Origin: Chryseobacterium lathyri
GTDB lineage: Bacteria > Bacteroidota > Bacteroidia > Flavobacteriales > Weeksellaceae
NCBI RefSeq assembly: GCF_030812195.1
Contig: NZ_JAUSSF010000003.1
Span: 496,001-560,000 of the forward strand
Reading direction: 5' to 3'
DNA: 64,000 nucleotides
The notes beneath the pieces were generated by a model. The model ran no database searches and was not told the DNA's origin. It worked only from the letters and a program-made list of their open reading frames with translations. Both the position numbers and the translations under genes were made by a program. This document shows positions 1-8,301 of this stretch, in pieces; the stretch's first letter is position 1, and the number at the start of each line of letters is the position of its first letter.

Positions 1-505
1 TGATCGTGGAAGTTACTACTGCTCCTTCTATCAGCAGGAAAATATTTTCAGTAAGCAAATCTGCATCCGTGTTTTTTTTATTGTCCACATAATCACTTAC
101 CAGCTTTCTGATCAATTCTTTCTGTTTCAGTTTGTGTTGCCTTACAAAATCAGAAACTGCCGGGCTGCTGTCTCCTACTTCCGAAACAATTTTGATGAAA
201 TGACAGCCTGCGAATTTTGATGATAGCTGTAATTTTTTACGGTAATCAATCAACGAAAATATTTTTTTTTTCGGCTCAGAGACTTTTGCAGCATGTTCTT
301 CAAACCCTTTGAACCATTCAAATTCTTCTCTGGTAAGGTAAGCCTGAAGAAGATCATTCTTGGAGGAAAAATGATTATACAGTGAACCTATTGCAATATC
401 AGCTTCGGCAATAATCTGGTTGATCCCGGTTGAATTAAAACCCTGTCTGTAAAAAAGATCTGAGGCCACTCTGATAATCCTTTCCTGTACTTTCTCCTTT
501 TTCAT
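1..505 (-). CDS. TetR/AcrR family transcriptional regulator (C-terminus cut by window edge)
   Basis: The reading frame starts at an ATG (505) and stays open to base 1, so 168 residues are visible and the C-terminus is missing. The N-terminus is a typical TetR helix-turn-helix: a helix beginning KEKVQERIIRVASDLFYRQG, then FNSTGINQIIAEADI and the recognition-helix signature GSLYNHFSSKNDLLQAYL (residues about 40-57). The rest is the variable ligand-binding domain, so the inducer cannot be read. A near-perfect palindrome lies 31 bases upstream of the start, which suggests autorepression. Family assignment is firm; the regulated function is unknown. Confidence 0.9.
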   Translation of the reverse strand, partial: MKKEKVQERIIRVASDLFYRQGFNSTGINQIIAEADIAIGSLYNHFSSKNDLLQAYLTREEFEWFKGFEEHAAKVSEPKKKIFSLIDYRKKLQLSSKFAGCHFIKIVSEVGDSSPAVSDFVRQHKLKQKELIRKLVSDYVDNKKNTDADLLTENIFLLIEGAVVTSTI

Positions 506-535
506 CTGAAAAATTTTTACAAATCTACATAAAAA

Positions 536-555
536 AATAGATAAGTCTATCTATT
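536..555. promoter_or_regulatory. Palindromic operator upstream of the TetR gene
   Basis: An 8-base arm AATAGATA and its exact complement TATCTATT flank a 4-base centre (AGTC). The site lies 31-50 bases upstream of the TetR start codon. The size, symmetry and position fit a TetR dimer operator and autoregulation. Binding is inferred. Confidence 0.6.
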
Positions 556-798
556 TTACTTTACATGTGTGTAAAAAATGAATGATATTAAACTAGAATA
601 TTGATAAAGCAATGATTGAGGGACTTTTATCAAAAAACACCAAAAATATGAATATCCTACAGCAGAATTTAAGGATTACGAAGGGAGTAAAAGATAATTT
701 TATAAAAACATAAATATGATTAATAATTTACTGCATAATATTTTTAATTTTAATCGCTACATATTTTGTATCTTTAGTTACCACTTTACAAAAAGATC

Positions 799-1437
799 AT
801 GTGGTACAAAGCAATGGCAGAAGAACTTTATTTCATCAAAACGAATCCGAATATTGCTAAAATCAATTTGTACAATAAACTTTGCCGTGAAGAAGAAAAT
901 ATCATAAACTTTCTTCAGGCCGATCCCAAAGTAAGTCTTGAGATTATCAAAAAAAAAGTAAAAGACTCGGTAGAAAATCTCTCGAAAGAGGAACTTTCAA
1001 GCATTTTTACGTGGTTCAGCAGCATTTATCCGGCTGACCGCGAAGAGGCCAAAACCCAGCTTTTCATCCATGGACTTGATCTTTTTTACGAAATTCCGAA
1101 AACACAGAATGTACAAACTTTCCGGGAGATGCTTTCAGCATACGAAAATTACTCTAAACAGAAACTGGATTTTATGGTAGACGCTCAAAATTTCAATCAG
1201 TTCCTTCTCTACGGATTATTTTTCACAGACATCTCCTTAAAAGAAAAAGGAAACTCTACCACTCTTTCCCATTATTTGAAAACAGATTACCCCTTATTGT
1301 ATGCTCTTGCAGAAGACCAGTTTCAGAAAAAAGGATCTGATCAGGATAATGATCTTGCTCTGCAGCGTTATTTCGGGGAACTGTATGATCTGACCAAATT
1401 TTATAAAGGATCAATTATTCAGCTTCACACTTCATAG
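799..1437 (+). CDS. Hypothetical protein, 212 aa
   Basis: I do not recognise this protein. It is soluble, rich in charged residues and looks mostly alpha-helical, with no signal peptide, membrane segment or known motif. The codon use and amino-acid composition look like a real gene. The start could be the ATG at 799 (MWYKAMAEEL) or the ATG at 814 (MAEELYFIK). A TATCTTTA element resembling the -7 consensus lies about 20-30 bases upstream. It stands alone between the TetR gene and a decayed stretch. Confidence 0.7.
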   Translation: MWYKAMAEELYFIKTNPNIAKINLYNKLCREEENIINFLQADPKVSLEIIKKKVKDSVENLSKEELSSIFTWFSSIYPADREEAKTQLFIHGLDLFYEIPKTQNVQTFREMLSAYENYSKQKLDFMVDAQNFNQFLLYGLFFTDISLKEKGNSTTLSHYLKTDYPLLYALAEDQFQKKGSDQDNDLALQRYFGELYDLTKFYKGSIIQLHTS

Positions 1438-1791
1438 CTCTGTATTGTCATTTAAATTACAGACGTTGAGCCGTAATTTGTTTTTCTTTTATACTACAGA
1501 TTTGAACTACTGACATATCTGAATCAGAGCAAAGGTTCTAATTTTGAAATATGATTTAAACTCTCTTATATTCGGGCCGTGAAAACCAAGGATAAAATAT
1601 TGTCAAAAGCAATGAAACTGTTCAATGATCGATATTTTACTCAATGATTTACAGACTATAAAAAATAGAAGCTTTATGAAGAAAAATACATATTTGGGTC
1701 ATGATCATGAAACTGAGAATTGATGCAGAAAAAAATCCAAGAATCGCTATCTTAGATTCCTATTAATTCCGGGAGGTCTCAACAACAGCTT
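1438..1791. other. 354-base gap with no intact gene
   Basis: No intact reading frame is visible. A short TetR-like N-terminal coding remnant lies at 1579-1647, followed by several short stop-interrupted frames. This looks like decayed coding DNA rather than an ordinary leader. Confidence 0.5.
1579..1647 (+). pseudogene. Possible remnant of a TetR-type N-terminus
   Basis: A GTG-initiated frame of 22 codons reads MKTKDKILSKAMKLFNDRYF plus two residues and a stop. This resembles the first helix of flavobacterial TetR regulators (KDKIL..AL.LFN..G). No HTH recognition helix follows in any frame. It is short enough that chance cannot be excluded. Confidence 0.3.
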
Positions 1792-2244
1792 ATGAATACT
1801 AATATCACCTACAGAAAAGCTTCAGAAAACGATATCGATTATCTTCTTGATTTAAGAATGAAAACCATGAATCCGCACTACATCGATTCTAATCTTCCAA
1901 CGGACAAGGAAACAACGCTCCAGAGAATCCTGTATCAATTCGACAAAGCCCATATCATTCTTTTAAACGATGAAGCTGTCGGATTATTGAAGATCAACAA
2001 AGCTGATGATAAAACAGAAGTTTTGCAGCTGCAGATAGACCCAAGCCAACAAGGGAAAGGGCTGGGAAAAACGATTTTAACAGCTATTCTGAAGGAAGCT
2101 TCCGCAGCAGGAAAAACAGTAGCATTAAGTGTCTTAAAAACTAATAAAGCTCAACATTTATACACAAGTCTGGGGTTTAAAACTGTAGATGAGGATGAGC
2201 ATTCCTTTTTTATGGAATTTAAAGGTACAATGGCCTCTCATTAA
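1792..2244 (+). CDS. GNAT family N-acetyltransferase, 150 aa
   Basis: The length and fold signature fit the Gcn5-related N-acetyltransferases. The acetyl-CoA pyrophosphate-binding motif A is visible as LQIDPSQQGKGLGKTIL (about residues 83-99, Q-x-x-G-x-G), followed by the motif B region LYTSLGFKTVDEDEHSFFMEF, typical of this family. The substrate cannot be deduced. A purine-rich GGGAGG sits about 20 bases upstream, rather far for a ribosome binding site. The gene converges on the Ter operon. Confidence 0.88.
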   Translation: MNTNITYRKASENDIDYLLDLRMKTMNPHYIDSNLPTDKETTLQRILYQFDKAHIILLNDEAVGLLKINKADDKTEVLQLQIDPSQQGKGLGKTILTAILKEASAAGKTVALSVLKTNKAQHLYTSLGFKTVDEDEHSFFMEFKGTMASH

Positions 2245-2282
2245 TGACAATCATTTCTGGAGACTGCATCCACTTAGATTTT

Positions 2283-3797
2283 TTATGATTGATTCGCTAA
2301 AGTAACAAAAATCAACCTTCCGCCTTCTTCAGCAGACAAAAGTATTTTCTTACCATCCGCCAGTTCCACCATAGATCCCGGCGGAATCTCTTTCTGTTCC
2401 GTAACATCCTTCATCGAAGTCAGGCTCTGATTCACCAGCACCCATCTTCCTTCATGAAAAGTGAAATATCCGACTGGCATTTTATCCTGCATCGTAAGGT
2501 TTTCATTTCTGATCACCTTTCTTGAAACATGCCATTTGAATAAATACTGGTTATTGTAAACCATCAATCGGTGGTTTTCGGGCTTCCATACGTCATCATC
2601 AAATTGATAATAGAGGTCCAGAACGGGAAGCGTTCCCTTATGCGAGGTACCGCAGAAAGGGCACTTTGGATTGCTGCTGTTGTCAAATACATACCATTTT
2701 TCCGTGCATTCCGGATTGTGACAGGGTTGGATAAGATCGGCAGTCTTTAGAAGCGCAGTTTCCCATTCATTGGCTGTAGGACGTCTGATCGGATCATGAA
2801 GTCCGTCTATAAATGCTTTTCTAAACAGTTCAGAAAGATAAGGACCGGCAGCGGTATAGGGAATTTTTTGAGGATCGCCCCAGAAAGCATCCCATTTTCT
2901 CAGATGATCAGCTTTAACTTGGTTGGACGGATCACTGGAATGCTCTATGAATAAAGCTTTTTCACCCATAGAAATAATATCGTCCTTTTCAGAATCCAGA
3001 TCCCATATCTTTCCTCCTCTCAAAGGATGTCTCCGGAAAAGATACATATAGATGAGCACTGCCAGTGCATGAAGATCGGTCTTCTGATTGGGCAGATGCC
3101 TGCCGGGATCCTGCATGCTGAGATGTTTGGTCTTTAAAACTTCGGGTGCAATAAAATCTGCCGTCCCAATTACTTCCGGCGGGAATAACTTCGGAACCAC
3201 TAATCCGTCTATATCAATGATGCAGGCGGATTTCGTCACCGGGTCTATCAGAATGTTATTATACGAAAGGTCGGAGTGTGCCAGTCCCATCTGGTGAAGC
3301 TTTTTCACTCCTCTGCTGATATTGATGGTGATCTGAAAATAGCTCAGCCAATCTCCGAGTTCCGAATGATCGAGCCTCAGCGGATACTGCTGGTTTCTGA
3401 ACATGGGAGCAGTGAACCATTTCCCTACTTTATCCTGACCCTGGATATTATCTGATCCGATATATCCTTTTGCAAAGAAGAATTTTTTATGGTAAACGGG
3501 CACCACAATTCCCGTCAGTTTATTTTTTTCTACAATATCATACGGCCATCTGAATATTTCGTTCAGAAAGTAATCTGCTGAATTTCCGTTCTGAATATTT
3601 CCAAGATAAGTGGAAACAATTCTCATAATACGCTCTTTCTGCCCGGCGTCCAGAGGATTCCGGTAAAAAGCCACTACATATTCTCTGTCCGGCGAAAAAT
3701 AAACATCTTTCACTCCGCCGCGGATAGGGCTTTCATCAACATATTCATAGGATTTTGCTGCGTCCAGAATAGAAACAACTTGAATGGTCTTTTTCAT
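2283..3797 (-). CDS. Kinase-like protein with C-terminal zinc ribbon, TerY-P type (504 aa)
   Basis: Last gene of the Ter-type operon. A protein-kinase-like domain fills about residues 20-345: a glycine-containing loop near 26-28, catalytic-loop motif HSD with a downstream Asn (AHSDLSYNNIL, residues 173-183), and DIDG (195-198) in place of DFG. The usual beta-3 Val-Ala-x-Lys is VAFY (residues 42-45) followed by Arg46, so the ATP-anchoring lysine appears to be missing. About residues 355-385 form a C-x4-C...C-x2-C zinc ribbon (CHNPEC...CPFC), and a small beta-rich domain ends the protein. Kinase, PP2C and VWA proteins together form the TerY-P triad described for tellurium-resistance-like stress systems. 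Whether this copy phosphorylates anything is open. The preceding PP2C gene ends 2 bases before it. Confidence 0.8.
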   Translation of the reverse strand: MKKTIQVVSILDAAKSYEYVDESPIRGGVKDVYFSPDREYVVAFYRNPLDAGQKERIMRIVSTYLGNIQNGNSADYFLNEIFRWPYDIVEKNKLTGIVVPVYHKKFFFAKGYIGSDNIQGQDKVGKWFTAPMFRNQQYPLRLDHSELGDWLSYFQITINISRGVKKLHQMGLAHSDLSYNNILIDPVTKSACIIDIDGLVVPKLFPPEVIGTADFIAPEVLKTKHLSMQDPGRHLPNQKTDLHALAVLIYMYLFRRHPLRGGKIWDLDSEKDDIISMGEKALFIEHSSDPSNQVKADHLRKWDAFWGDPQKIPYTAAGPYLSELFRKAFIDGLHDPIRRPTANEWETALLKTADLIQPCHNPECTEKWYVFDNSSNPKCPFCGTSHKGTLPVLDLYYQFDDDVWKPENHRLMVYNNQYLFKWHVSRKVIRNENLTMQDKMPVGYFTFHEGRWVLVNQSLTSMKDVTEQKEIPPGSMVELADGKKILLSAEEGGRLIFVTLANQS

Positions 3798-3799
3798 GC

Positions 3800-5029
3800 T
3801 TAATAGATTATGGCCAGTGTTCTGTCGTCATGATTTCCCCGGCTCCAGAAATCGGTCCATGCCAGAAGTTGTTGATCAATATCTGCATCGCTGACAAAGT
3901 CTACTTTTGTGCGGTCATCGTTATTTCCTGCAAGGTCATTAAAAAATGTTTTCCAGCTGTTGATATCTTCAAGCTTGTTTTCTGTCATGAATTTCGGATC
4001 ATAAATACCATCGGTCATCAGCACGAGATAGGAAAAATCATCCACACAGGTTATTTCAAATCTTGAAGCCATATCATCACCAAATATCTCCTTCATTGTA
4101 ATAAAACGGGTACCGCCTCCAAATTCACCCACATCCATACGGTTCAAAAGCTTTACTTCTGAAAAATCGGGGCTGATCAGGTTGATCGGGCAGTCTCCTA
4201 CTCCAAAAGTGAGAATTATATAGCCGAAATCAAACTTTTTAAGCAATACAAAAATCAGTGTAGTATGGAGATCTTTTATAGAAAAAGAGTTTTCTGTGGC
4301 CGTCTTGTCTAAAATATTATACACGTTCAGGATTCCCTCATAGAGAGTTCTTATAATATTTCCTCTGGCTTCGGACTGTATTTCTTTTGATGATTCAGAG
4401 GTCCTGTAGACGATTTCAATATTTTTTTCGATCCCGGTTAAAATCTCTTCAGAATTAAGAAAACTGTTTATTGAAACTGTTGCCAGCCTGGAACCTTCTC
4501 TTGCCATTACCGCAGAACCGGCACCGTCAGCAACTGAAACAATGCTCCACCCTCCGGGAAGTTCATCAACAGCAAAATCATCATCCCTGAATTTTCCTTC
4601 ATGGGCATGGGAGCGTCCTCTTTTTGATACAATGGTGATTTTCTTGTCTGAAAACTTTCCTTTGTAGGATATTTCATCTGGTTTATAGTAAATATCATTT
4701 GTATCAGATGGAATGTTTTTCCAAAGATCTTTTGGATCCGCATTCACAAACAGATGTGTTTTTTTGATTTCCATCCTGTTTTCATCGTAGATATGATAGA
4801 ACTCAATATCCAGGTCATGAACACTGTTTACATAGGGAATACCCGATATTTTGTTGTTTTCGAAGGTAAGTCCTGTTCCCTTAAGGTTGGCTATGTTTTT
4901 GATCCTGATATTCGGAAAGCTCTCCATATCGAAACGATATTCATAAAACTGCTTTGAACTGGCATTTTTAAGTACCAAATGAATCTCTTTAAATTCTTCT
5001 TTCTCCCTGTAAATAACGGCTTTTTCCAT
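3800..5029 (-). CDS. PP2C-type protein phosphatase of the TerY-P triad (409 aa)
   Basis: The first ~130 residues are an unassigned beta-rich extension. A PP2C (PPM) domain follows: the metal-binding motif region RSHAHEGKFRDDDF and VADGAG, then FGVGDC, LMTDGIYD and the final DDRTLAIIY, which supply the acidic residues of the dinuclear metal centre. Serine/threonine phosphatase activity is expected. The gene lies between a VWA/zinc-ribbon gene (38-base gap) and the kinase-like gene (2-base gap), so it is very likely co-transcribed and acts on the same phosphoprotein circuit. The start is an ATG (MEKAVIY). Confidence 0.88.
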   Translation of the reverse strand: MEKAVIYREKEEFKEIHLVLKNASSKQFYEYRFDMESFPNIRIKNIANLKGTGLTFENNKISGIPYVNSVHDLDIEFYHIYDENRMEIKKTHLFVNADPKDLWKNIPSDTNDIYYKPDEISYKGKFSDKKITIVSKRGRSHAHEGKFRDDDFAVDELPGGWSIVSVADGAGSAVMAREGSRLATVSINSFLNSEEILTGIEKNIEIVYRTSESSKEIQSEARGNIIRTLYEGILNVYNILDKTATENSFSIKDLHTTLIFVLLKKFDFGYIILTFGVGDCPINLISPDFSEVKLLNRMDVGEFGGGTRFITMKEIFGDDMASRFEITCVDDFSYLVLMTDGIYDPKFMTENKLEDINSWKTFFNDLAGNNDDRTKVDFVSDADIDQQLLAWTDFWSRGNHDDRTLAIIY

Positions 5030-5067
5030 GGTTTTGCATTTGATCTCGAAAATAAAATTCTCTTTCG

Positions 5068-6111
5068 TTATCCAAGAGTTCGGTTAATATCAAATCCTTC
5101 GCTGGAAAACCCATAGTAATCCGAAGTTCCGCACCATGGGCATTTGTTGTATCCTTCTCCTTTCAGACAGTGAATTCCGCCACATGAGCAGGTTGCCAGC
5201 GCAACAGGATTGGCACAATGAGGGCATGAAGTCCCTCCCTGAAGTTCTTCAATAGAAATTTTAAGGTTATTTTTCTGGGAAGATGACAGCCTTAAATATG
5301 CTTTTTCATCAATTTTATAGGCTCCATCCAGTCTGTAATATCTTGTAGACATTCCGGGTATGCTTGATTCAGCAAATGTTTTTTTAAACTTCATCAAATA
5401 CAGCTTCTCCGTTTCTGAGCATTTTCCGTTTAAAACAACAAAGTTATTGTCCGGAAACTTCTGCTCCAGCTCAGGATCTACTTTTTCAAGGATAATGGAA
5501 TCGATCTTGGAAAGGTTAATTCCTTCTTTATTGGCCTCAGTAACACTCTGGCTGGTCGTTTTGATGGAATCTGTCACCCATTTGAAAAATTCTTTATAGG
5601 AATTTTCATCGGAATTATTAAACAGTAAAACGTTGTCTGATAAAGTTCCCAGCAGCTTATAGTTGGTATTTTCTCCGATAGATACCGCAATCGTATTGGA
5701 TTTCCCGTGATATTTAGTATTCCATCTTTCAATAGCTTTTGTGGCATCATCGGTAGGAACCCCGTCTGTAAAGAGAAAAACAATAGGTTTCCAGTCGCCT
5801 TTTCTTTCATAAGTGGTTTTCACAATATCCCTGTCTATACAGTCCATCACTTTAATAAGACCTTGGGACAGTGATGTTCCGCTTCCAATCGGGATTTTTG
5901 GCGGATAAAAACTGATGATGTCCTGCAATGGTGTGATAACTTCCGCCTCTCCGGCAAAACCTATGATGGAAATATAAACCGTTTCCAGTGAATACGGATC
6001 TTTTTTTAATTCTCTGATGATATTGGCAATACCTTCCTGTACCTGCTCAATAGGCTCTCCAACCATAGATTCGGAGACATCGACTAAAAAATAAATGGGC
6101 AGTCTTCTCAT
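5068..6111 (-). CDS. VWA domain protein with C-terminal TerY-C zinc ribbon (347 aa)
   Basis: The von Willebrand A domain starts at once: FLVDVSESM (residues ~8-16) is the MIDAS D-x-S-x-S motif, and FTDGVPTDD provides a second metal-site segment. After about residue 290 comes a double zinc-knuckle, CPHC...CSC...C..C and CPWCG, matching the TerY-C metal-binding domain. Such proteins are thought to tether the phosphatase and kinase to TerD proteins. It is the second of two tandem VWA genes (23-base gap after the first); only this one has the zinc module. Confidence 0.87.
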   Translation of the reverse strand: MRRLPIYFLVDVSESMVGEPIEQVQEGIANIIRELKKDPYSLETVYISIIGFAGEAEVITPLQDIISFYPPKIPIGSGTSLSQGLIKVMDCIDRDIVKTTYERKGDWKPIVFLFTDGVPTDDATKAIERWNTKYHGKSNTIAVSIGENTNYKLLGTLSDNVLLFNNSDENSYKEFFKWVTDSIKTTSQSVTEANKEGINLSKIDSIILEKVDPELEQKFPDNNFVVLNGKCSETEKLYLMKFKKTFAESSIPGMSTRYYRLDGAYKIDEKAYLRLSSSQKNNLKISIEELQGGTSCPHCANPVALATCSCGGIHCLKGEGYNKCPWCGTSDYYGFSSEGFDINRTLG

Positions 6112-6134
6112 GATTTATATTAAAGACAAATGAT

Positions 6135-6773
6135 TTAGATAATAATATTAAGCTCGGAAGGCGGCGGAGGCAACGGTGTACTTTCTCCGGTTCCTTGTGA
6201 CTTTCCGCCCATCGTGATGGATGAACTTACCCATTTGAAAAATGAGGAAAGCGTTATCGCATCAGTTGTATCCAATTTTACCACGTGGTCTGTAAGCTCC
6301 TGCAGAAATTGTTCATCTGCTTTCGGACCTGCTGCACAGCCTACAATAGCTCCGAATTCCAAACTTCTGATCACCGGAATCATCTGTCTATATTTCTGGA
6401 TATCGGAAGGTTTTCCGTCAGTAAATATAAACAGCAGCGGTCTCCAGTCTTCTTTTTCATCTGAAGACCCTTTGACCAGTTCTTTTTTGACCAGCTCCGA
6501 AACCATCTCCAATGCCGCACCGGTATGGGTCGGTCCGCTGTCCGGACAGGTAATCTCCATAGGGTAAAAACTGGCCAGATCGGTCAGAGGAATAATATTT
6601 TTAACCTCACGGTCAAAAGTGATGACACTCAGATGGAGACTGTCCATTGCCTGCGGATCTGCGCGGAGCATGCTTATCAGCCCGTTAAATCCATTATTGA
6701 GTGCCTGGATAGGTTCTCCATTCATAGAACCAGAAGTGTCCAGTAAAAAATATGCTAATAATCTCCTGCTCAT
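6135..6773 (-). CDS. TerY-like VWA domain protein (212 aa)
   Basis: A single VWA domain nearly fills the protein. FLLDTSGSMNGEP at residues ~9-21 is an intact MIDAS motif, and FIFTDGKPSD is the later metal-site loop. The C-terminus is a short proline tract (PLPPPPSE). It lacks the zinc ribbon of its downstream paralogue. It follows the terD genes across a 78-base gap that holds a strong hairpin, so its expression may differ from theirs. Expected to act in the cytoplasm as a scaffold in Ter-type stress signalling. Confidence 0.88.
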   Translation of the reverse strand: MSRRLLAYFLLDTSGSMNGEPIQALNNGFNGLISMLRADPQAMDSLHLSVITFDREVKNIIPLTDLASFYPMEITCPDSGPTHTGAALEMVSELVKKELVKGSSDEKEDWRPLLFIFTDGKPSDIQKYRQMIPVIRSLEFGAIVGCAAGPKADEQFLQELTDHVVKLDTTDAITLSSFFKWVSSSITMGGKSQGTGESTPLPPPPSELNIII

Positions 6774-6794
6774 GATAAGACAATATTAATTCTG

Positions 6795-6833
6795 AAACCG
6801 TCAGGGAAAGTTTTCAACTTTCCCTGACGGTTT
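6795..6833 (-). terminator. 18-bp perfect hairpin inside the Ter operon (attenuator or processing site)
   Basis: Bases 6795-6812 pair without mismatch to 6816-6833 around a 3-base loop. The stem is flanked by A runs on one side and T runs on the other, so it resembles a bidirectional terminator with a short U tract. It lies between the second terD stop and the first VWA start, within what otherwise looks like one operon. It may reduce read-through or stabilise the upstream terD mRNA. Confidence 0.65.
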
Positions 6834-6851
6834 TATGTTTGATAATCTGGT

Positions 6852-7523
6852 TTAATTGGAATATGCGTATTGCTTCAGGATCTCAATAAAGTTATCGGTC
6901 TGATGCGGTTCTCCAATGGCCCGGAATTTCCAGTCCCCATTGTGACGGTAGGCTTCGGCAAAAACCATCGCACATTTACCGTTCATACTTGCATCTCCTG
7001 AAAGACTGTATTTTGTAATTTCTTTGCCTTTGGCGTCTACAGCTCTGATAAAGGCATTCTCGATCATTCCGAAATGCTGGTTATTCTGTTTTCCCTGGTA
7101 AATGGTCACCAGGAATAATATTTTCTGATAGCTTTCATCCAGCTGGTCAAGTTTAACGATGATCTGTTCATCGTCTCCATCTCCGGCACCAGTTCTGTTA
7201 TCTCCTGTCAGCCATATATTTCCGCTTGGATGCTGCATGGAATTAAAGAAAACCACATCACCCTGATACAATGCGATCTGCCTTCCTTCATTGGTCTGTA
7301 CTGTTTTTCCAAGGTTCGCTACTTTGCCGTTTCCATCTAAAAGAAATGCAACGGCATCAAGATCATATTCTGCTTCTTTGCTGAACAGTTTCCCAAAGAA
7401 ACCGCCCTGCTTTCTTACATCCCATCCCAAACCGATCGTTACTTTTGAAAGATCGTAAACATTTTCCCCACGGTCATTTTTTCTTAAATCAATCGTCTGA
7501 CCTTTCTGTAAATTAATTGCCAT
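6852..7523 (-). CDS. TerD family protein, long form (223 aa)
   Basis: Opens with the family hallmark MAINLQKGQ and contains VTIGLGWD, YDLDAVAFLLD, and the acidic loop TGDNRTGAGDGDDEQI, which supplies the calcium-binding residues of TerD domains. A ~20-residue insertion (VRKQGGFFGKLFSKEAEY) lies between GLGWD and DLDA and is absent from the neighbouring paralogue. TerD proteins are cytoplasmic or membrane-peripheral and linked to tellurite, phage and envelope stress. It lies 30 bases after the first terD. A tellurite phenotype is not implied, because terC and terB are not seen here. Confidence 0.9.
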   Translation of the reverse strand: MAINLQKGQTIDLRKNDRGENVYDLSKVTIGLGWDVRKQGGFFGKLFSKEAEYDLDAVAFLLDGNGKVANLGKTVQTNEGRQIALYQGDVVFFNSMQHPSGNIWLTGDNRTGAGDGDDEQIIVKLDQLDESYQKILFLVTIYQGKQNNQHFGMIENAFIRAVDAKGKEITKYSLSGDASMNGKCAMVFAEAYRHNGDWKFRAIGEPHQTDNFIEILKQYAYSN

Positions 7524-7553
7524 AGTTATCGTTTTTTTTATTTAAAAATATAA

Positions 7554-8129
7554 TTATTTTATGATCTGTCCTTTGTAGTATTTCTCAAGGAAAAAGGAAA
7601 GATCTGCTCTGTAGCCGATTCCTGACGCTTCAAATTTCCAGCTTCCATTTCTTTTGTATAATCTTCCGAATTCTACTCCGGTTTCGATGGAGAAATCTTC
7701 ATCCAGCTCATATTTTGCAATCTCCTGACCGTTACTGTTATCCACAATTCTGATGTATGAATTTCTTACCTGACCGAAGTTCTGCTTTCTTCTTTCAAAG
7801 TCTTCAATGGTTACTACAAAAAGTATTTCTTCCGCTCTTGGGTCTACTTTTTCAAGATCTACGATAATTGCCTCATCATCGTCACCATCACTGTTTTTAC
7901 CGCTTGGATCATCTCCTGTATGGGTCAGTGCCCCATCAGGGGACTGAAGGTTGTTATAAAAAACAAAACATTCCTCATTGATTAATTTTCTATCGGAGTC
8001 AATCATGATGGCAGAAGCGTCCAAATCAAAGTCGAAGCCAGTTCCTTCATTTGGGTCCCAGCCTAGTCCTATCGTCATTTTTGTAAGCCCTATCTCGATC
8101 TTTTGTCCTTTCTGTAAATTAATTGCCAT
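7554..8129 (-). CDS. TerD family protein (191 aa), first gene of the Ter operon
   Basis: The canonical TerD length and sequence: MAINLQKGQKIEIGLTKM, GLGWDPN, FDFDLDASAIMI, then HTGDDPSGKNSDGDDDEAII with the clustered acidic residues that bind calcium, and VRNSYIRIVD. It is the promoter-proximal gene of the minus-strand operon. A perfect TAnnTTTG element lies about 60 bases upstream. Confidence 0.93.
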   Translation of the reverse strand: MAINLQKGQKIEIGLTKMTIGLGWDPNEGTGFDFDLDASAIMIDSDRKLINEECFVFYNNLQSPDGALTHTGDDPSGKNSDGDDDEAIIVDLEKVDPRAEEILFVVTIEDFERRKQNFGQVRNSYIRIVDNSNGQEIAKYELDEDFSIETGVEFGRLYKRNGSWKFEASGIGYRADLSFFLEKYYKGQIIK

Positions 8130-8185
8130 AGTGTTTCAGTTATTAATTATTTTTTGTTTAAGATAAATTTGATTTGTGGATTGAC

Positions 8186-8193
8186 CAAATTTA
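8186..8193 (-). promoter_or_regulatory. -7 promoter element for the Ter operon
   Basis: TAAATTTG read on the minus strand matches the Bacteroidota TAnnTTTG consensus. It predicts a leader of about 50-55 bases before the first terD. No clear -33 TTG is seen. Confidence 0.55.
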
Positions 8194-8248
8194 TTGATAA
8201 AAAATAAATGGCAGACGATAATGTTTCATTTTAATAGGGTTTTAACAT

Positions 8249-8275
8249 AAAAAAAGCCCAATTAAAAATTGGACC
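8249..8275 (-). terminator. Terminator after the LPG-synthase-like gene
   Basis: Read on the minus strand, a stem of GTCCAAT against ATTGGGC is followed by a run of seven T. It lies about 30 bases past the stop of the gene at 8302-9327. Confidence 0.8.
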
Positions 8276-8301
8276 TGTATTTATGAAAGTTATTGTTGAA
8301 C

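Noticed and set aside
2283-8129. Calling the operon tellurite resistance
   Set aside because: terC and terB are absent and the signalling triad dominates; tellurite is only the historical name of the family.
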